DNA from: Chroococcidiopsis thermalis PCC 7203
Lineage (GTDB): Bacteria > Cyanobacteriota > Cyanobacteriia > Cyanobacteriales > Chroococcidiopsidaceae
NCBI RefSeq assembly: GCF_000317125.1
Contig: NC_019695.1
Span: 3,212,336-3,276,335, forward strand
Length of the DNA stretch: 64,000 nucleotides
Reading direction: 5' to 3'
This document shows, in pieces, positions 49,399 to 58,473 of the stretch. Positions within the stretch are counted from its first letter, which is position 1; every line of letters begins with the position of its first letter. The translations under genes were made by a program, and so were the position numbers. The notes under the pieces were generated by a model. The model worked only from the letters and a program-made list of their open reading frames with translations. It did not search any database and was not told the DNA's origin.

Positions 49399-50445
49399 CT
49401 AATATCTAATCTGTTTAGCAGTTTCAAAGAAGAATCTTACATTATCCTCTGGAGTGTCGGGTAAGACACCATGACCCAGATTGAGAATATGCCCTCTCGT
49501 ACCTGCTTTTTTCACCGTATCGTAAATGCGATCGCGAATAAATTCATGAGAACCAAATAACACCCCAGGATCGAGATTTCCTTGCACGCCAATTTGATTT
49601 CCCAGTCTCGCCCGTGCGTCTGCCATGTCTACAGTCCAGTCTACGCTGATTAGGTCTGCACCACTGCGCGCCATTCTTTCTAATAAACCTGCACTTTCAG
49701 CTACCAAAAGAATCAGGGGTGTATCGGGATGGGTTTGTTTAACTTGTTGAAATACTCGCTGTTGATAGGGTAAAGCGAAAGTTTCGTAATCTTGAGGTGA
49801 AAGTTGACCCGCCCAAGAATCGAACATTTGTACGACTTGAGCGCCGCAGTCAATTTGGTAGCGAACGTAAATGGCGATCGCATCTGCTAGTTTTTCTAGT
49901 AGCTGGTGCAATACTGTCGGGTTAGAAAATGCCATTCCCTTAATAATGGAATAGGTCTTAGAACCTTTTCCTTCAACTGCATAGGCTGCAAGCGTCCACG
50001 GCGCACCGACAAAGCCTAAAACTGTAGCTTTATTCCCGACTTCGGCTCGAAGTGCCTGTAATATTTCTTTAATAAAAGGTAAGGATTCTGCTGGTTCTAA
50101 CTGGCGCAAAGATTCAATTTGCGCTTGAGTCCGAATCGGCGAGTGAATGATTGGTCCCTTGCCTTCCGCAATGTCCATATCAATTCCCAAACCAGGCAAC
50201 GGCGTGACAATATCGGAAAATAAAATTACGCCATCTGGTTGAAAAGCTCTCCAGGGTTGCAAAGAAACCTCAATCGCTACTTCGGGAATTTCAGAACGCT
50301 CCCGAAATGATGGGTACTTCTCGCGTAAATCTCGATACGCCTTCATATAGCGACCTGCCTGCCGCATCATCCATACTGGCGGGCGGTCTACTTCTTCTCC
50401 ACGAGCAGCCCGTAGCAAGTGGGGAACCTGGGTTGCAACAACCAT
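49399..50445 (-). CDS. hemE: Uroporphyrinogen decarboxylase
   Basis: Decarboxylates uroporphyrinogen III to coproporphyrinogen III for haem and chlorophyll. 348 residues of typical length. Signature motifs: [99 protein letters not shown] and [14 protein letters not shown]. Unambiguous. Monocistronic, converging on the four-helix-bundle pseudogene. Confidence 0.98.
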   Translation of the reverse strand: MVVATQVPHLLRAARGEEVDRPPVWMMRQAGRYMKAYRDLREKYPSFRERSEIPEVAIEVSLQPWRAFQPDGVILFSDIVTPLPGLGIDMDIAEGKGPIIHSPIRTQAQIESLRQLEPAESLPFIKEILQALRAEVGNKATVLGFVGAPWTLAAYAVEGKGSKTYSIIKGMAFSNPTVLHQLLEKLADAIAIYVRYQIDCGAQVVQMFDSWAGQLSPQDYETFALPYQQRVFQQVKQTHPDTPLILLVAESAGLLERMARSGADLISVDWTVDMADARARLGNQIGVQGNLDPGVLFGSHEFIRDRIYDTVKKAGTRGHILNLGHGVLPDTPEDNVRFFFETAKQIRY

Positions 50446-51197
50446 TCTTGCGCCTTGTAATCTTTCTGCAATTCTTTAGCGTATCATCGATCGTCATGCG
50501 ATTTTTACACGAGCCTGTCAGAAATAGGAGAAAAGTTGCTAATTTCCTACTCCCATCTGTATTTGTACTTATCGTGAGTTGCTTCTATCGCTTGCTATCA
50601 ACAAACTTGAAGCTTGACATAGCTGACACGGTATAGCGTCGAGTTACTTTTTCGTAGAGTAGCATTAACCGCCACGCGCAGCACAAGTTAATAGCAGATT
50701 GGATGCGATCGCTATACAAAAACCTTGTTATAATTTACAAAAATATAATTTGTTTAATTTAAGTTAAACGATTTAATTAATCTTGATGTTGTCGATATTG
50801 TCGAGCTTTTGTAACATAGAAGATGAGCTATCTTTAGTTAGGTAAGTATTTTTTGTTACCGTCGATCGCACAAACACAACTATATATTTGTATTTGCTGG
50901 ATATATTAAGTAAAAATTAATGCAGTCCAGTTAATAAGCTCTGGCGATCGCCAAAATAAATAATTTGCTAGCGTCATAAAATTAGTTGACAAGCAAAAAG
51001 CAAGAACCAGCAATTAAGAATCAAAAGAATTGCCCTACCTCCGAAAATATACTTCTTTAGATAGATCGGACAAATAGACAAGCAAAACTCTCAGTAGAGA
51101 TACTGAACTCTATTATTCGCTATACCTGTAAATATAGTATCCGTGGTCTTGCTACTAAAGAAGACAGTATTTTTGAATGCCGCTCGAGGGAAGAAAT
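50446..51197. other. 752-bp divergent intergenic region
   Basis: Between hemE and the 129-residue membrane protein. AT-rich in 50720-50900; several short plus-strand frames do not look coding. Contains a GCGATCGC-type site near 50944. No RNA gene recognised. Confidence 0.5.
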
Positions 51198-51587
51198 ATG
51201 GATAATAAGGCTGACTTTTTAAAACAGCACGTAGCGCAAACACAAATTGTACGGGAAGTCAAACTGAGCGAACAAACTGTAAATGAAACAAAATCACCTC
51301 AGTTTAATACTTCCGATCTGCTCATGCTTTTAGGTCCGATTGGCTTTATTATGGGCTGGACAATTTTGTTTTTAATGCTATCTAAAATTGGAGTTGCGGC
51401 GCGAGATGAACTCTTGTTTACAATCAAGCGCTTTCAAAAAGTACCCTGTCGAAACTGTCAATACTTTACCAACAATCCTTATCTCAAATGTGCTGTCAAT
51501 CCTTGTGCCGTTTTAACAGAAGAAGCACTGAAATGCTCTGACTATAGACCAGCAGAAAAGGTTGAAGAATTAGACGACGAAGATTAG
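51198..51587 (+). CDS. Single-pass membrane protein with a cysteine-rich C-terminal domain
   Basis: 129 residues from ATG 51198 (MDNKADFLKQ), which follows GAGGGAAG. One membrane helix (LLMLLGPIGFIMGWTILFLML, about residues 43-63), then a cytoplasmic tail with five cysteines in the pattern VPCRNCQYFTNNPYLKCAVNPCAVLTEEALKCSDY. The spacing C-x2-C ... C-x4-C ... C could bind a metal or iron-sulfur cluster. The pattern is familiar from cyanobacterial hypothetical proteins. Function unknown. Confidence 0.7.
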   Translation: MDNKADFLKQHVAQTQIVREVKLSEQTVNETKSPQFNTSDLLMLLGPIGFIMGWTILFLMLSKIGVAARDELLFTIKRFQKVPCRNCQYFTNNPYLKCAVNPCAVLTEEALKCSDYRPAEKVEELDDED

Positions 51588-51612
51588 CGTAAAAGACTGA
51601 GAGGAGAAAATA

Positions 51613-51720
51613 GAAGGAACAAGGGAGACAAGGGGGACAAGGGAGACAAGGAAGCAGAGGAGAATAAATAACTCTTAAATCTTCATTTTTAACTTTTAAC
51701 TTTTAGCTTTTGACTTTTAA
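51613..51720. repeat. Minisatellite and heptamer cluster
   Basis: GGGACAAGG-type 9-mers (51613-51655) followed by TTTTAAC/TTTTGAC heptamers (51685-51720), between two convergent genes. Confidence 0.8.
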
Positions 51721-51725
51721 TTTAG

Positions 51726-52115
51726 TTAATATTTGCCATAATCGCGTTGCAAATCGAATAGGACTTTCTCGGCATACCACTGAATAGTTCTACCAGGATT
51801 CCGGTCTTTCGCTGCACTGAGAAGTCTATTTGCGGCTTGGCGATCGCCATGTAACAGTAGCAAGAGTTTTTTTTGTAGCGGGCGGGAAACCTGTTCTATC
51901 CTAATGGCACTATCGCTATCTCCACTTTCTTCGCTATCATGTGGTTTTTGGCGACGAGGCGATGAAAATGGGGTGGTTTTGCTTTTGCCATGCTTTCTTG
52001 GCTGCACCCACCTGAGTCGGCGGCGAGATTGTTGAGAACGATAATAAGCAAACATGAATCCGAATATGAGTGCAAATACAATTACTACTCCTAGTAATAC
52101 AAAAAGTCTCTGCAT
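51726..52115 (-). CDS. Single-pass membrane protein, unknown
   Basis: 129 residues. N-terminal membrane helix (LFVLLGVVIVFALIFGFMFAYY, residues 4-25), a basic serine-rich linker (RRRLRWVQPRKHGKSKTTPFSS) and a conserved C-terminal helical region LQKKLLLLLHGDRQAANRLLSAAKDRNPGRTIQWYAEKVLFDLQRDYG. The C-terminal pattern looks conserved, but I cannot name a family. Convergent with the cysteine-rich membrane protein and divergent from the first MFS gene. Confidence 0.65.
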   Translation of the reverse strand: MQRLFVLLGVVIVFALIFGFMFAYYRSQQSRRRLRWVQPRKHGKSKTTPFSSPRRQKPHDSEESGDSDSAIRIEQVSRPLQKKLLLLLHGDRQAANRLLSAAKDRNPGRTIQWYAEKVLFDLQRDYGKY

Positions 52116-52244
52116 AGATATGACACTAATAGTAAGTAACTTGAATTGGTGCTGCGAGTAGACAACTATGAATCTTCTGTATTTATAGTTCCCAATCTGT
52201 TACAAAATTTACTTTCATATGACGTATCAATACTTAAAGCTTCA

Positions 52245-53585
52245 ATGAATTTTTTTCAGAAAAATAACTTTTCGTCTCTGTTGCCGTCGCTGAACTCTCA
52301 AGTTTGGATTTTGGCAAGCGGTCGCTTCCTATCAAATGTAGGTACGGGGTTTACCCTGTTTTACGCGCCAATTTTTTTCGTCAACCAAGTCGGCTTATCT
52401 GCCACTGCTGTCGGCTGGGCGTTGGGTAGTGCTTCTATTTCTGGAGTTGTGGGACGAATTTTGGGGGGAGCATTTTCAGATTCACAGTTTTGGGGTCGTC
52501 GTCGCACTCTCTTACTATCAGCAGCGATCGCGGCGATCGCCTGTTTTGTCCTCGCCATTACTCCAGATTTCACCACTTTAGTTATCGGCAACTTACTCCT
52601 GGGACTGGGACAAGGTTTGTATTGGCCCGCAACTGAAGCTGTTGTTGCCGATGTAACATCCACCGACCAACGCCGCGAAGCTTATGCCGTGACTCGCTTA
52701 GCCGACAATCTCGGTCTAGGGATGGGAATTGTATTTGGTGGCGTTTTGATTGGGACAACAGGAGCTTATCGAGCGCTATTTATTTTAGATGGGTTATCGT
52801 TTCTAATTTTCTTAGCCGTCGTCTATTTTGCGATCGCCGAAACTCGACCGCAGGAGAATCAAACTGGAGCGTTTGCGCCTGGGAGTTGGCAAATAGCCTT
52901 GAGCGATCGCAGCTTATTAGTGTTTGCGATCGTCAATATTATTTTTACAACTTACATCGCCCAGCTACACAGCACCCTACCCCTTTATCTGAAAAATTTT
53001 GTTCCAGTTAGCAGTGGAGGTCAAGGATTTACTGAAACTACAATCAGCATTTTATTCGGCTGGCATATGGCTATGGCGATCGTGACTCAGTTACCTGTGG
53101 CACGCGCTTTAAAACGTTTTACTCATCCTCAAGCTTTAACAATCTCTGCCTTGATGTGGACTTTAGGCTTTTTCTGTATTTGGATAACAGGAACAGTTGC
53201 TAGTGGTCAAATCACTTGGGCAATTTTAGCTTTAAGTCTACTGGCGATCGCCACTGTTGCTTACACTCCCTCTGCATCCGCATTGATTACCGACCTCGCA
53301 CCTCCAGCTCAAATTGGTATCTACTTTTCCATCAACTCTCTATGCTGGGCAGGCGGGTATTTCATCGGACCGCCCTTGGGTGGTTGGGCATTAGACCAGT
53401 CAGCCGCGATCGCAGATAGTTTTTGGTTGGGTTCAGCCCTTAGCGTGGCGATCGTCGTGGGAATTTTACAGTATTTACGCCGCTTATTAGGGAGCAGGGA
53501 GCAGGAACGAGCTGGGAGCAGTGGGGGGACAAGGAGGACAAGGAAGACAAGAAAGACAAGAAAGACAAGGGGGACAGGGGAGTAA
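52245..53585 (+). CDS. Major facilitator superfamily transporter, paralogue 1
   Basis: 446 residues from ATG 52245 (MNFFQKNNF). Twelve membrane helices; the loop 2-3 motif (GGAFSDSQFWGRRRTLLLS) is the MFS signature G-x3-D-x5-GRR, repeated in the tandem paralogue downstream. Helix 4-5: LLLGLGQGLYWPATEAVVADVTSTDQRREAYA. Drug or sugar efflux type; substrate unknown. The C-terminal tail (SSGGTRRTRKTRKTRKTRGTGE-like, about 30 residues) is translated 9-mer minisatellite. About 45 percent of positions appear shared by eye with the next gene. Confidence 0.9.
   Translation: MNFFQKNNFSSLLPSLNSQVWILASGRFLSNVGTGFTLFYAPIFFVNQVGLSATAVGWALGSASISGVVGRILGGAFSDSQFWGRRRTLLLSAAIAAIACFVLAITPDFTTLVIGNLLLGLGQGLYWPATEAVVADVTSTDQRREAYAVTRLADNLGLGMGIVFGGVLIGTTGAYRALFILDGLSFLIFLAVVYFAIAETRPQENQTGAFAPGSWQIALSDRSLLVFAIVNIIFTTYIAQLHSTLPLYLKNFVPVSSGGQGFTETTISILFGWHMAMAIVTQLPVARALKRFTHPQALTISALMWTLGFFCIWITGTVASGQITWAILALSLLAIATVAYTPSASALITDLAPPAQIGIYFSINSLCWAGGYFIGPPLGGWALDQSAAIADSFWLGSALSVAIVVGILQYLRRLLGSREQERAGSSGGTRRTRKTRKTRKTRGTGE
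53523..53580. repeat. 9-mer minisatellite at the 3' end of MFS gene 1
   Basis: About six units of GGACAAGGA/GACAAGAAA type encode a basic Thr/Arg/Lys tail. Confidence 0.9.
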
Positions 53586-53831
53586 TTCTGGTTCCACCAG
53601 CCACCAGTCACTAGCCACTCTTTACTGATAACAGATAATTACAATCAGGGGAAATACGCAAGGCAAAAGTTAATTTGGAAGAATAAAATTAATTGCCTTC
53701 CAGTTAAGTCTTGAAGAGGCTGCGATCGCAGCCGATTGATGTATTTGTGAAAGACAAATGCAAAAATTTTTCATGCCTAGATCGGTAGGTATTTGTTTAC
53801 CTGTCCGCAGCTTTGCTGTTTTTCGTCAGAA

Positions 53832-55106
53832 ATGAAGTTTATAATTAAGTATCAATTTACTTCCTGGTTGCCACAGCTTAATTCACAAGTTTGGATACTG
53901 GGAATTGGTCGTTGTATTTCCCAACTAGGTATCGGTTTTACCTTATTTTATACAACCATATTTTTTGTCAATCAGTTAGGATTTTCTGCCACTAGTGTTG
54001 GTTTAGCTTTAGGCAGCGCATCAGTTGCAGGCATATTGGGTCGGTTGGTGGCAAGTTCTTTATGCGACTCGTCCGTATGCGGTCGCCGTCGAACTCTATT
54101 ACTTTCCGCCACGTTAAGCGCGATCGCCGCAGCCATCTTAGCCGCAACCAATAGCTTTGCACTCTTAGTTATCGGGAACTTACTGTTGGGGTTTGGACAG
54201 GGTTTGTACTGGCCCACTATTGATACTGTCATCACCGATTTAATTTCTCCCTCACAATGCCAAGACACTTTTGCCGTGATGCGAGTCATGGACTATGTAG
54301 GCTTAGGTGTAGGAATTCTTCTAGGTGGGGAAATAGTCGGTTTAACAGGCGCATATAGAGCGTTGTTTTTGTGCAACGCTGTAGGATTTGTTGTTTTCTT
54401 CATGCTGGTCTATACAAAAGTTACAGAAACTTACCAACCGCAGAAATCAAGTTCTCGAATTAAAGGCAATTGGTCAGCAGCCTTGAGCGATCGCTGTCTT
54501 TTGGTCTACGCGATCGCTAATACGATGGCGGTTGTATATGCCTCGCAGTTTCAAGCCGTGCTACCTCTGTACTGGAAAAACTTCGCCGTCGCAGATAGTA
54601 CGGTCGAGCAAGGATTTTCAGTCACCACAATTAGCATCCTGTTTGGCTGGCACGTACTTTTAGCGATTGTTTGTCAATTACCAATTACCCGTGCTTTGAA
54701 GCGCTGGAGTCCCCCTCATGCAATGATCTTTTCTACCTTAATGTGGGCATTAGGTTTTGTTGTCATTTGGGTAACAGGTATAGCGCCATCGGTTCGCCTC
54801 GGCTGGGCGATCTTAGCAACAGAAATTTTTGCGATCGCTGCTGTATCCCTAACTCCTGCTGCGGTATCGATCGTCAACAGCTTAGCTCCCCCCTCACAAC
54901 GCAGCGTTTATTTCGCGATCAACTCCCTCTGTGGTTCGCTCGGCTACATCATCGGTCCTCCTTTAGGAACATGGGTATTAGATCGATCGCCTCAGATGGC
55001 AGATAGATATTGGTTGTTTTTAGCTGCGAGTACAGTATTCACGATCGGCATTTTGCAATACCTGCATCGTTTGTTGCAACAACGAACAGTTGTCAGTTAT
55101 CAGTAA
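53832..55106 (+). CDS. Major facilitator superfamily transporter, paralogue 2
   Basis: 424 residues from ATG 53832 (MKFIIKYQFTSWLPQLNSQVWILG). Twelve helices, MFS loop motif SSLCDSSVCGRRRTLLLS and helix-5 segment LLLGFGQGLYWPTIDTVITDL. Collinear with the preceding transporter in the first segment (LNSQVWIL-x-x-GR), the FGWH-x-x-x-AI-x-x-QLP region and the end (SINSLC/AINSLC, GPPLG), so the two arose by tandem duplication. It lacks the repeat tail. Substrate unknown. Confidence 0.9.
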   Translation: MKFIIKYQFTSWLPQLNSQVWILGIGRCISQLGIGFTLFYTTIFFVNQLGFSATSVGLALGSASVAGILGRLVASSLCDSSVCGRRRTLLLSATLSAIAAAILAATNSFALLVIGNLLLGFGQGLYWPTIDTVITDLISPSQCQDTFAVMRVMDYVGLGVGILLGGEIVGLTGAYRALFLCNAVGFVVFFMLVYTKVTETYQPQKSSSRIKGNWSAALSDRCLLVYAIANTMAVVYASQFQAVLPLYWKNFAVADSTVEQGFSVTTISILFGWHVLLAIVCQLPITRALKRWSPPHAMIFSTLMWALGFVVIWVTGIAPSVRLGWAILATEIFAIAAVSLTPAAVSIVNSLAPPSQRSVYFAINSLCGSLGYIIGPPLGTWVLDRSPQMADRYWLFLAASTVFTIGILQYLHRLLQQRTVVSYQ

Positions 55107-55185
55107 CTAGTAGCTGGTGACTAGTGGCTAGATTTTCTCCCTCAGTTCCCGATCGCTTTGCGATTCTCTCTTCTCCCCGACTCTT

Positions 55186-55253
55186 GTACGGGTGGGTTTT
55201 GAACCAAGATATATTGCCTCATCTGCGCGATCTTTCACTAAACCCGCCCCTAC
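55186..55253. repeat. Hairpin element copy 6
   Basis: GTACGGGTGGGTTT ... AAACCCGCCCCTAC, just upstream of the comF-like gene. Confidence 0.85.
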
Positions 55254-55276
55254 GACTCCCTACTCCCTGCTCCCTC

Positions 55277-55936
55277 ATGTGGACTGATGTAATTAGCATA
55301 TTTCTCAAGTCAAATTGCCCTTTATGTCAGCGTCCGACTGGGAAAGTATTCTGTGTTGATTGCACCAGACAACTACAGCACTGTCAACTAAGCGATCGCC
55401 ATGTCCGTTCTACAACAGAAATCCCAGTATTTGCTTGGGGAATCTATGGAGGAGCGCTCAAACGGGCGATCGCGGCTCTAAAGTACGAGAAAAAATCTCA
55501 AATCGCTCAACCGTTAGGGTTCTGGCTGGCTGATGCTTGGTTAAATCTCCCATCGACTTCAAGCCAGCCAATTGTCATTCCAATTCCACTGCACGCAACC
55601 AAGTTAAGGGATCGCGGTTTCAACCAAGCGGAGTTATTAGCGCGGAGTTTTTGTCAGATGACGGGGCTAAAATTGCGATCGCAGGGATTGGAGCGCGCGC
55701 GCCAAACTGTACGCCAGTTTGAATTACCTGCAAACGAGCGAGAGCAAAATTTAGTTGGAGCCTTTCACCTCGGGTCGGATTTTCGTCACCGTCGCCCTGT
55801 ACGTCCAGTTTTGATCTTAGACGATATCTATACAACTGGCGCAACAGCTCGCTCAGCCGCTCAGACTTTGCGTCAAGAGGGGATTCAAGTTTTTGGAGTC
55901 GTGGCGATCGCTGCTACCTTGAAAGGAAAGGGCTAA
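55277..55936 (+). CDS. comF: ComF-family phosphoribosyltransferase-like protein
   Basis: 220 residues from ATG 55277; the longer frame from 55124 runs through repeat and hairpin DNA. An N-terminal zinc-ribbon-like CPLCQRPTGKVFCVDC is followed by the type I phosphoribosyltransferase fold: IPIPLHATKLRDRGFNQAELLARSF, ARQTVRQFELPANEREQNLVGAF and the PRPP loop PVLILDDIYTTGATARSAAQTL. ComF proteins support DNA uptake in competent bacteria, and homologues are required for natural transformation in cyanobacteria. Convergent with tatC. Confidence 0.9.
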   Translation: MWTDVISIFLKSNCPLCQRPTGKVFCVDCTRQLQHCQLSDRHVRSTTEIPVFAWGIYGGALKRAIAALKYEKKSQIAQPLGFWLADAWLNLPSTSSQPIVIPIPLHATKLRDRGFNQAELLARSFCQMTGLKLRSQGLERARQTVRQFELPANEREQNLVGAFHLGSDFRHRRPVRPVLILDDIYTTGATARSAAQTLRQEGIQVFGVVAIAATLKGKG

Positions 55937-55948
55937 AAATCAAAAATC

Positions 55949-56749
55949 TTATTTGCCCAAAACTTTAACTATACCAATACCACCAAAGTAGAGCGCCAGC
56001 ACCGCACCCGCGAGCAGAGATTGAGTTATCGGATCGGTAGAGGGTGTTAATACTGCACCTAACACGACTGCACCTAACAAGACGAAGCGCCACCCTGACA
56101 GCATTTTGGCAGAAGATACGATACCCAATATACCGAGTAAGGCTTGGATAATGGGAATTTGAAACGCTAAACCGATGCTGAACATGAACAGCAAGACAAA
56201 TTCAAAGTAGCGATCGATCGACCATAGTTGTTCTACTACATCTGCTCCGTAGCTGATAAAGAAATTTAATGCAGCTGGAATCAGTACCAGGTAAGCAAAG
56301 GCTAATCCGGCTCCAAACAGCACGGTAGAACCTAAAACAATTGGTGCAATTAAGCGGCGTTCGCGGCGTGTCAATCCTGGTAAAATAAACTGGACGATCT
56401 GGTAGAGGATGAATGGACTGGCTACAAGTAAACCGCTGTAGCCTGCAACTTTGATTGAAACAAAAAAGTATTCGCCTGGAGCCAGTTGTAGAAACTTAAC
56501 TCCCTGTGCTGGCACTTCTAATAATCTAACAATCGGTTTGACGGCTATGAAACAGCCAATAACCCCTACGACTACAGCAATTAGGGCATAGAAAATCCGC
56601 TGTCGCAACTCCTCTAGATGCTCGAACAGGGACATTTCCACTTCGTCAGGCAGTTCGTTCAGATAAGAATCTTGCTCTTGAACCGCTGGCTCGATGTCAT
56701 TATTTACATCTGCCTGAGATGCAGTGTCAACTTCAGAGGGTGGTGTCAT
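55949..56749 (-). CDS. tatC: Sec-independent protein translocase TatC
   Basis: Core subunit of the twin-arginine translocase, which binds signal peptides of folded proteins at the plasma and thylakoid membranes. 266 residues. Six membrane helices; landmarks are [20 protein letters not shown] (the conserved HLxELRxR), [42 protein letters not shown] (conserved Phe and Glu), FGIGLAFQ-type [15 protein letters not shown] and [24 protein letters not shown] (conserved DP). Acidic N-terminal extension of about 40 residues. Unambiguous. Confidence 0.97.
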   Translation of the reverse strand: MTPPSEVDTASQADVNNDIEPAVQEQDSYLNELPDEVEMSLFEHLEELRQRIFYALIAVVVGVIGCFIAVKPIVRLLEVPAQGVKFLQLAPGEYFFVSIKVAGYSGLLVASPFILYQIVQFILPGLTRRERRLIAPIVLGSTVLFGAGLAFAYLVLIPAALNFFISYGADVVEQLWSIDRYFEFVLLFMFSIGLAFQIPIIQALLGILGIVSSAKMLSGWRFVLLGAVVLGAVLTPSTDPITQSLLAGAVLALYFGGIGIVKVLGK

Positions 56750-56851
56750 TACTCAAGCCATTTCCATATCTGATGAATATTGTATCTGTAATGAAGGGAG
56801 CAGGGAGTAGGGAGTAGGGAGTAGTGAGATTTTGATTTTTAACTTAACTTG

Positions 56852-57451
56852 TCATCCCTCATTCTTGATTTGAACCATCGCTCTAATTGCTGCTTCAATT
56901 CGTTGCCAGCCTGTAGGTGAGGTTAGATCTATACCCAGAAATGATGGGTATGTGCGCGATCGCAATGTTAAATAGACGATTCCCGCAATTAAAACTGCGC
57001 CGATCGCTGGAAGATCGCGATTTTGGGATGTAGGGTAGTTTTGCCTTAAATAATCCAAGCAGGCGATCGCTGTTTGTTCTCTGATTTGTGCTAGTTCTTC
57101 CGTTAACTCGTTTCCTTCTAACAGCTCCCAACGTAAGATTTCTTGCGTAATTGGACGCTCTTGTAAGTCTTGTGACAGTTGCAATAGCATTCTTACCATT
57201 TCTTCGTCCCAAGAATCTGCTGCTACGCCATTATCGATCAGTTCTTCGGCATTAATCCAATAATCTCCTTCTTTACCAAATGTCCGCAGTAGCTCTGGCA
57301 AGCTGCCAAAATATCGGTAAATTAACACTTTATCGACTTGTGCTTCGCGGGCGATCGCATTGATGCCTAATTGTCTAAACCCTGATGCTGATAGTAATTT
57401 GCCCACTGCTGCTAGAATTCTAGCTTTTGTCTCCTCTTTATCCCGCGTCAT
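56852..57451 (-). CDS. TetR-family transcriptional regulator
   Basis: 199 residues. The N-terminal helix-turn-helix is clear: KEETKARILAAVGKLLSASGFRQLGINAIAREAQVDKVLIYRYFGSLPELLRTF. The helical ligand-binding C-terminus (EEMVRMLLQLSQDLQERPITQEILRWELL) has no named type. Such proteins repress neighbouring genes; here the divergent thioesterase gene starts about 180 bp away, an obvious candidate target. The acyl-CoA link is speculative. Confidence 0.9.
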   Translation of the reverse strand: MTRDKEETKARILAAVGKLLSASGFRQLGINAIAREAQVDKVLIYRYFGSLPELLRTFGKEGDYWINAEELIDNGVAADSWDEEMVRMLLQLSQDLQERPITQEILRWELLEGNELTEELAQIREQTAIACLDYLRQNYPTSQNRDLPAIGAVLIAGIVYLTLRSRTYPSFLGIDLTSPTGWQRIEAAIRAMVQIKNEG

Positions 57452-57633
57452 CGAAACATCGTACTATTGTCACTGACTGGTGACTATGATACCTTGTCAC
57501 TATCTGGTGACTTAAGTAAAGTTTGGTCGCGCAAAGACAAGGACACTTCCGTGCGGGGGTTCCCCCCGTTGAGGAAAGTGTCCGTGCAGAGGCGCAAAGT
57601 GTTTTTCGTAGAATAGGCGTGAAGTATAAGAAA
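57452..57633. promoter_or_regulatory. Divergent TetR-thioesterase intergenic region with a large hairpin
   Basis: Contains GTCACTGACTGGTGACT and ATCTGGTGACTT direct repeats (57467-57514) near the TetR start, candidate operator sequence, and a strong hairpin at 57541-57583 (GGACACTT / AAGTGTCC enclosing GCGGGGG / CCCCCCG). Confidence 0.5.
57541..57583. repeat. GC-rich nested hairpin
   Basis: Outer arms GGACACTT and AAGTGTCC, inner arms CGGGGG and CCCCCG around TT. A related GGAACCCCCCGC sequence occurs near 60949, so this may be an interspersed element. Confidence 0.65.
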
Positions 57634-58083
57634 ATGAAGAAGATTTGTTTAGATTTAGAGATTTATACCTATCAGATCGATTTTGTCGGTCATGTGAATA
57701 ATTCTGTTTATCAGCAGTGGATGGAAATCGGAAGGACTAAGTTGTTAGAAGCGGTAGGAATGCCAATTCACGCGATCGCAGAACGCGGTTTTGTGCCTAT
57801 ATTAGTTCAGACAAATATTAATTACAAAAATCCTCTTTATTTGGGCGATCGCGTGCGCTTAGAGTTATGGCTTTCCGAACTCAGAGCTGCATCTGCCATA
57901 CTAGATTTTCGCTTTTTTAATGGTGATAATACGTTGGTAGCAGAAGCACAGCAAAAAGGACTATTCATCGATCGAGAAACTAAGCGTCCGCGTCGATTGC
58001 AAACGGAGGAGCGAGAATTATTTAGTCCTTATGTAATTTCTGAATTTAGCGCTAATTCCAATCGAGAAACAGCAAAAGTGTAG
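57634..58083 (+). CDS. Acyl-CoA thioesterase, HotDog fold (4-hydroxybenzoyl-CoA thioesterase type)
   Basis: 150 residues from ATG 57634 (MKKICLDLEIYTYQID); the frame extends 111 bp upstream through the hairpin. The YbgC/4HBT motif is YQIDFVGHVNNSVYQQWMEIGRTKLLEAVG with the expected Asp-x3-His-x-N-N pattern, then FVPILVQTNINYKNPLYLGDRVRLELWL and LVAEAQQKGLFIDRETKRPRRL. It hydrolyses acyl-CoA thioesters, perhaps 1,4-dihydroxy-2-naphthoyl-CoA for phylloquinone or other acyl-CoAs. Divergent from a TetR gene. Confidence 0.88.
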   Translation: MKKICLDLEIYTYQIDFVGHVNNSVYQQWMEIGRTKLLEAVGMPIHAIAERGFVPILVQTNINYKNPLYLGDRVRLELWLSELRAASAILDFRFFNGDNTLVAEAQQKGLFIDRETKRPRRLQTEERELFSPYVISEFSANSNRETAKV

Positions 58084-58085
58084 CT

Positions 58086-58312
58086 TTATTTAGCTTCTGG
58101 TGAAACCTTGACTTCTGCACTAGTTTGAGTTAAGTTGCCAGCACTGTCTCTAGCGGTATAAGTAATCGTATAAATTCTCGGTTGTCCGTTTTTAGATTTT
58201 GCTCTTAGAAAAACCCGTCCATCTGAATTAATTTCAATATCTTCTGAGGTTAAGCGATCGCTTAGAGCAAATTTATCGTTGAACCTATTTTCACTACAAC
58301 AGTAATTTCACC
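58086..58312 (-). pseudogene. C-terminal remnant of an Ig-like-domain protein gene, frameshifted
   Basis: In the minus frame ending at TAA 58086 the DNA reads RFNDKFALSDRLTSEDIEIN, SDGRVFLRAKSKNGQPRIYTI, TYTARDSAGNLTQTSAEVKV, then SPEAK. The YTARDSAGNLTQTSAEVKV pattern is that of bacterial Ig-like / HYR-type repeats of surface proteins. Upstream the frame breaks; another frame gives GEITVVVKIGST, which continues the domain, indicating a one- or two-base indel near 58290. No start codon or signal remains. The rest of the gene is lost. Confidence 0.65.
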
Positions 58313-58473
58313 AGATTACTTTCTGGTGTGCGATCGCAATTGGCGTATAATAGATAAGGTTAATGTTTTGCTAAATTGCGTAAACATTTACATCTATTAT
58401 CAAATATTTTGAAAAGTTAAATTTAAGATTTAAGCTCGGTAAGTCCTCTTTTTTAAGGAGGATTTAGGAGGAT

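Noticed and set aside
50446-51197. Possible small gene at 50307-50636 (plus)
   Set aside because: It is mostly antisense to hemE and low-complexity AT-rich DNA beyond it; no ribosome site or domain character.
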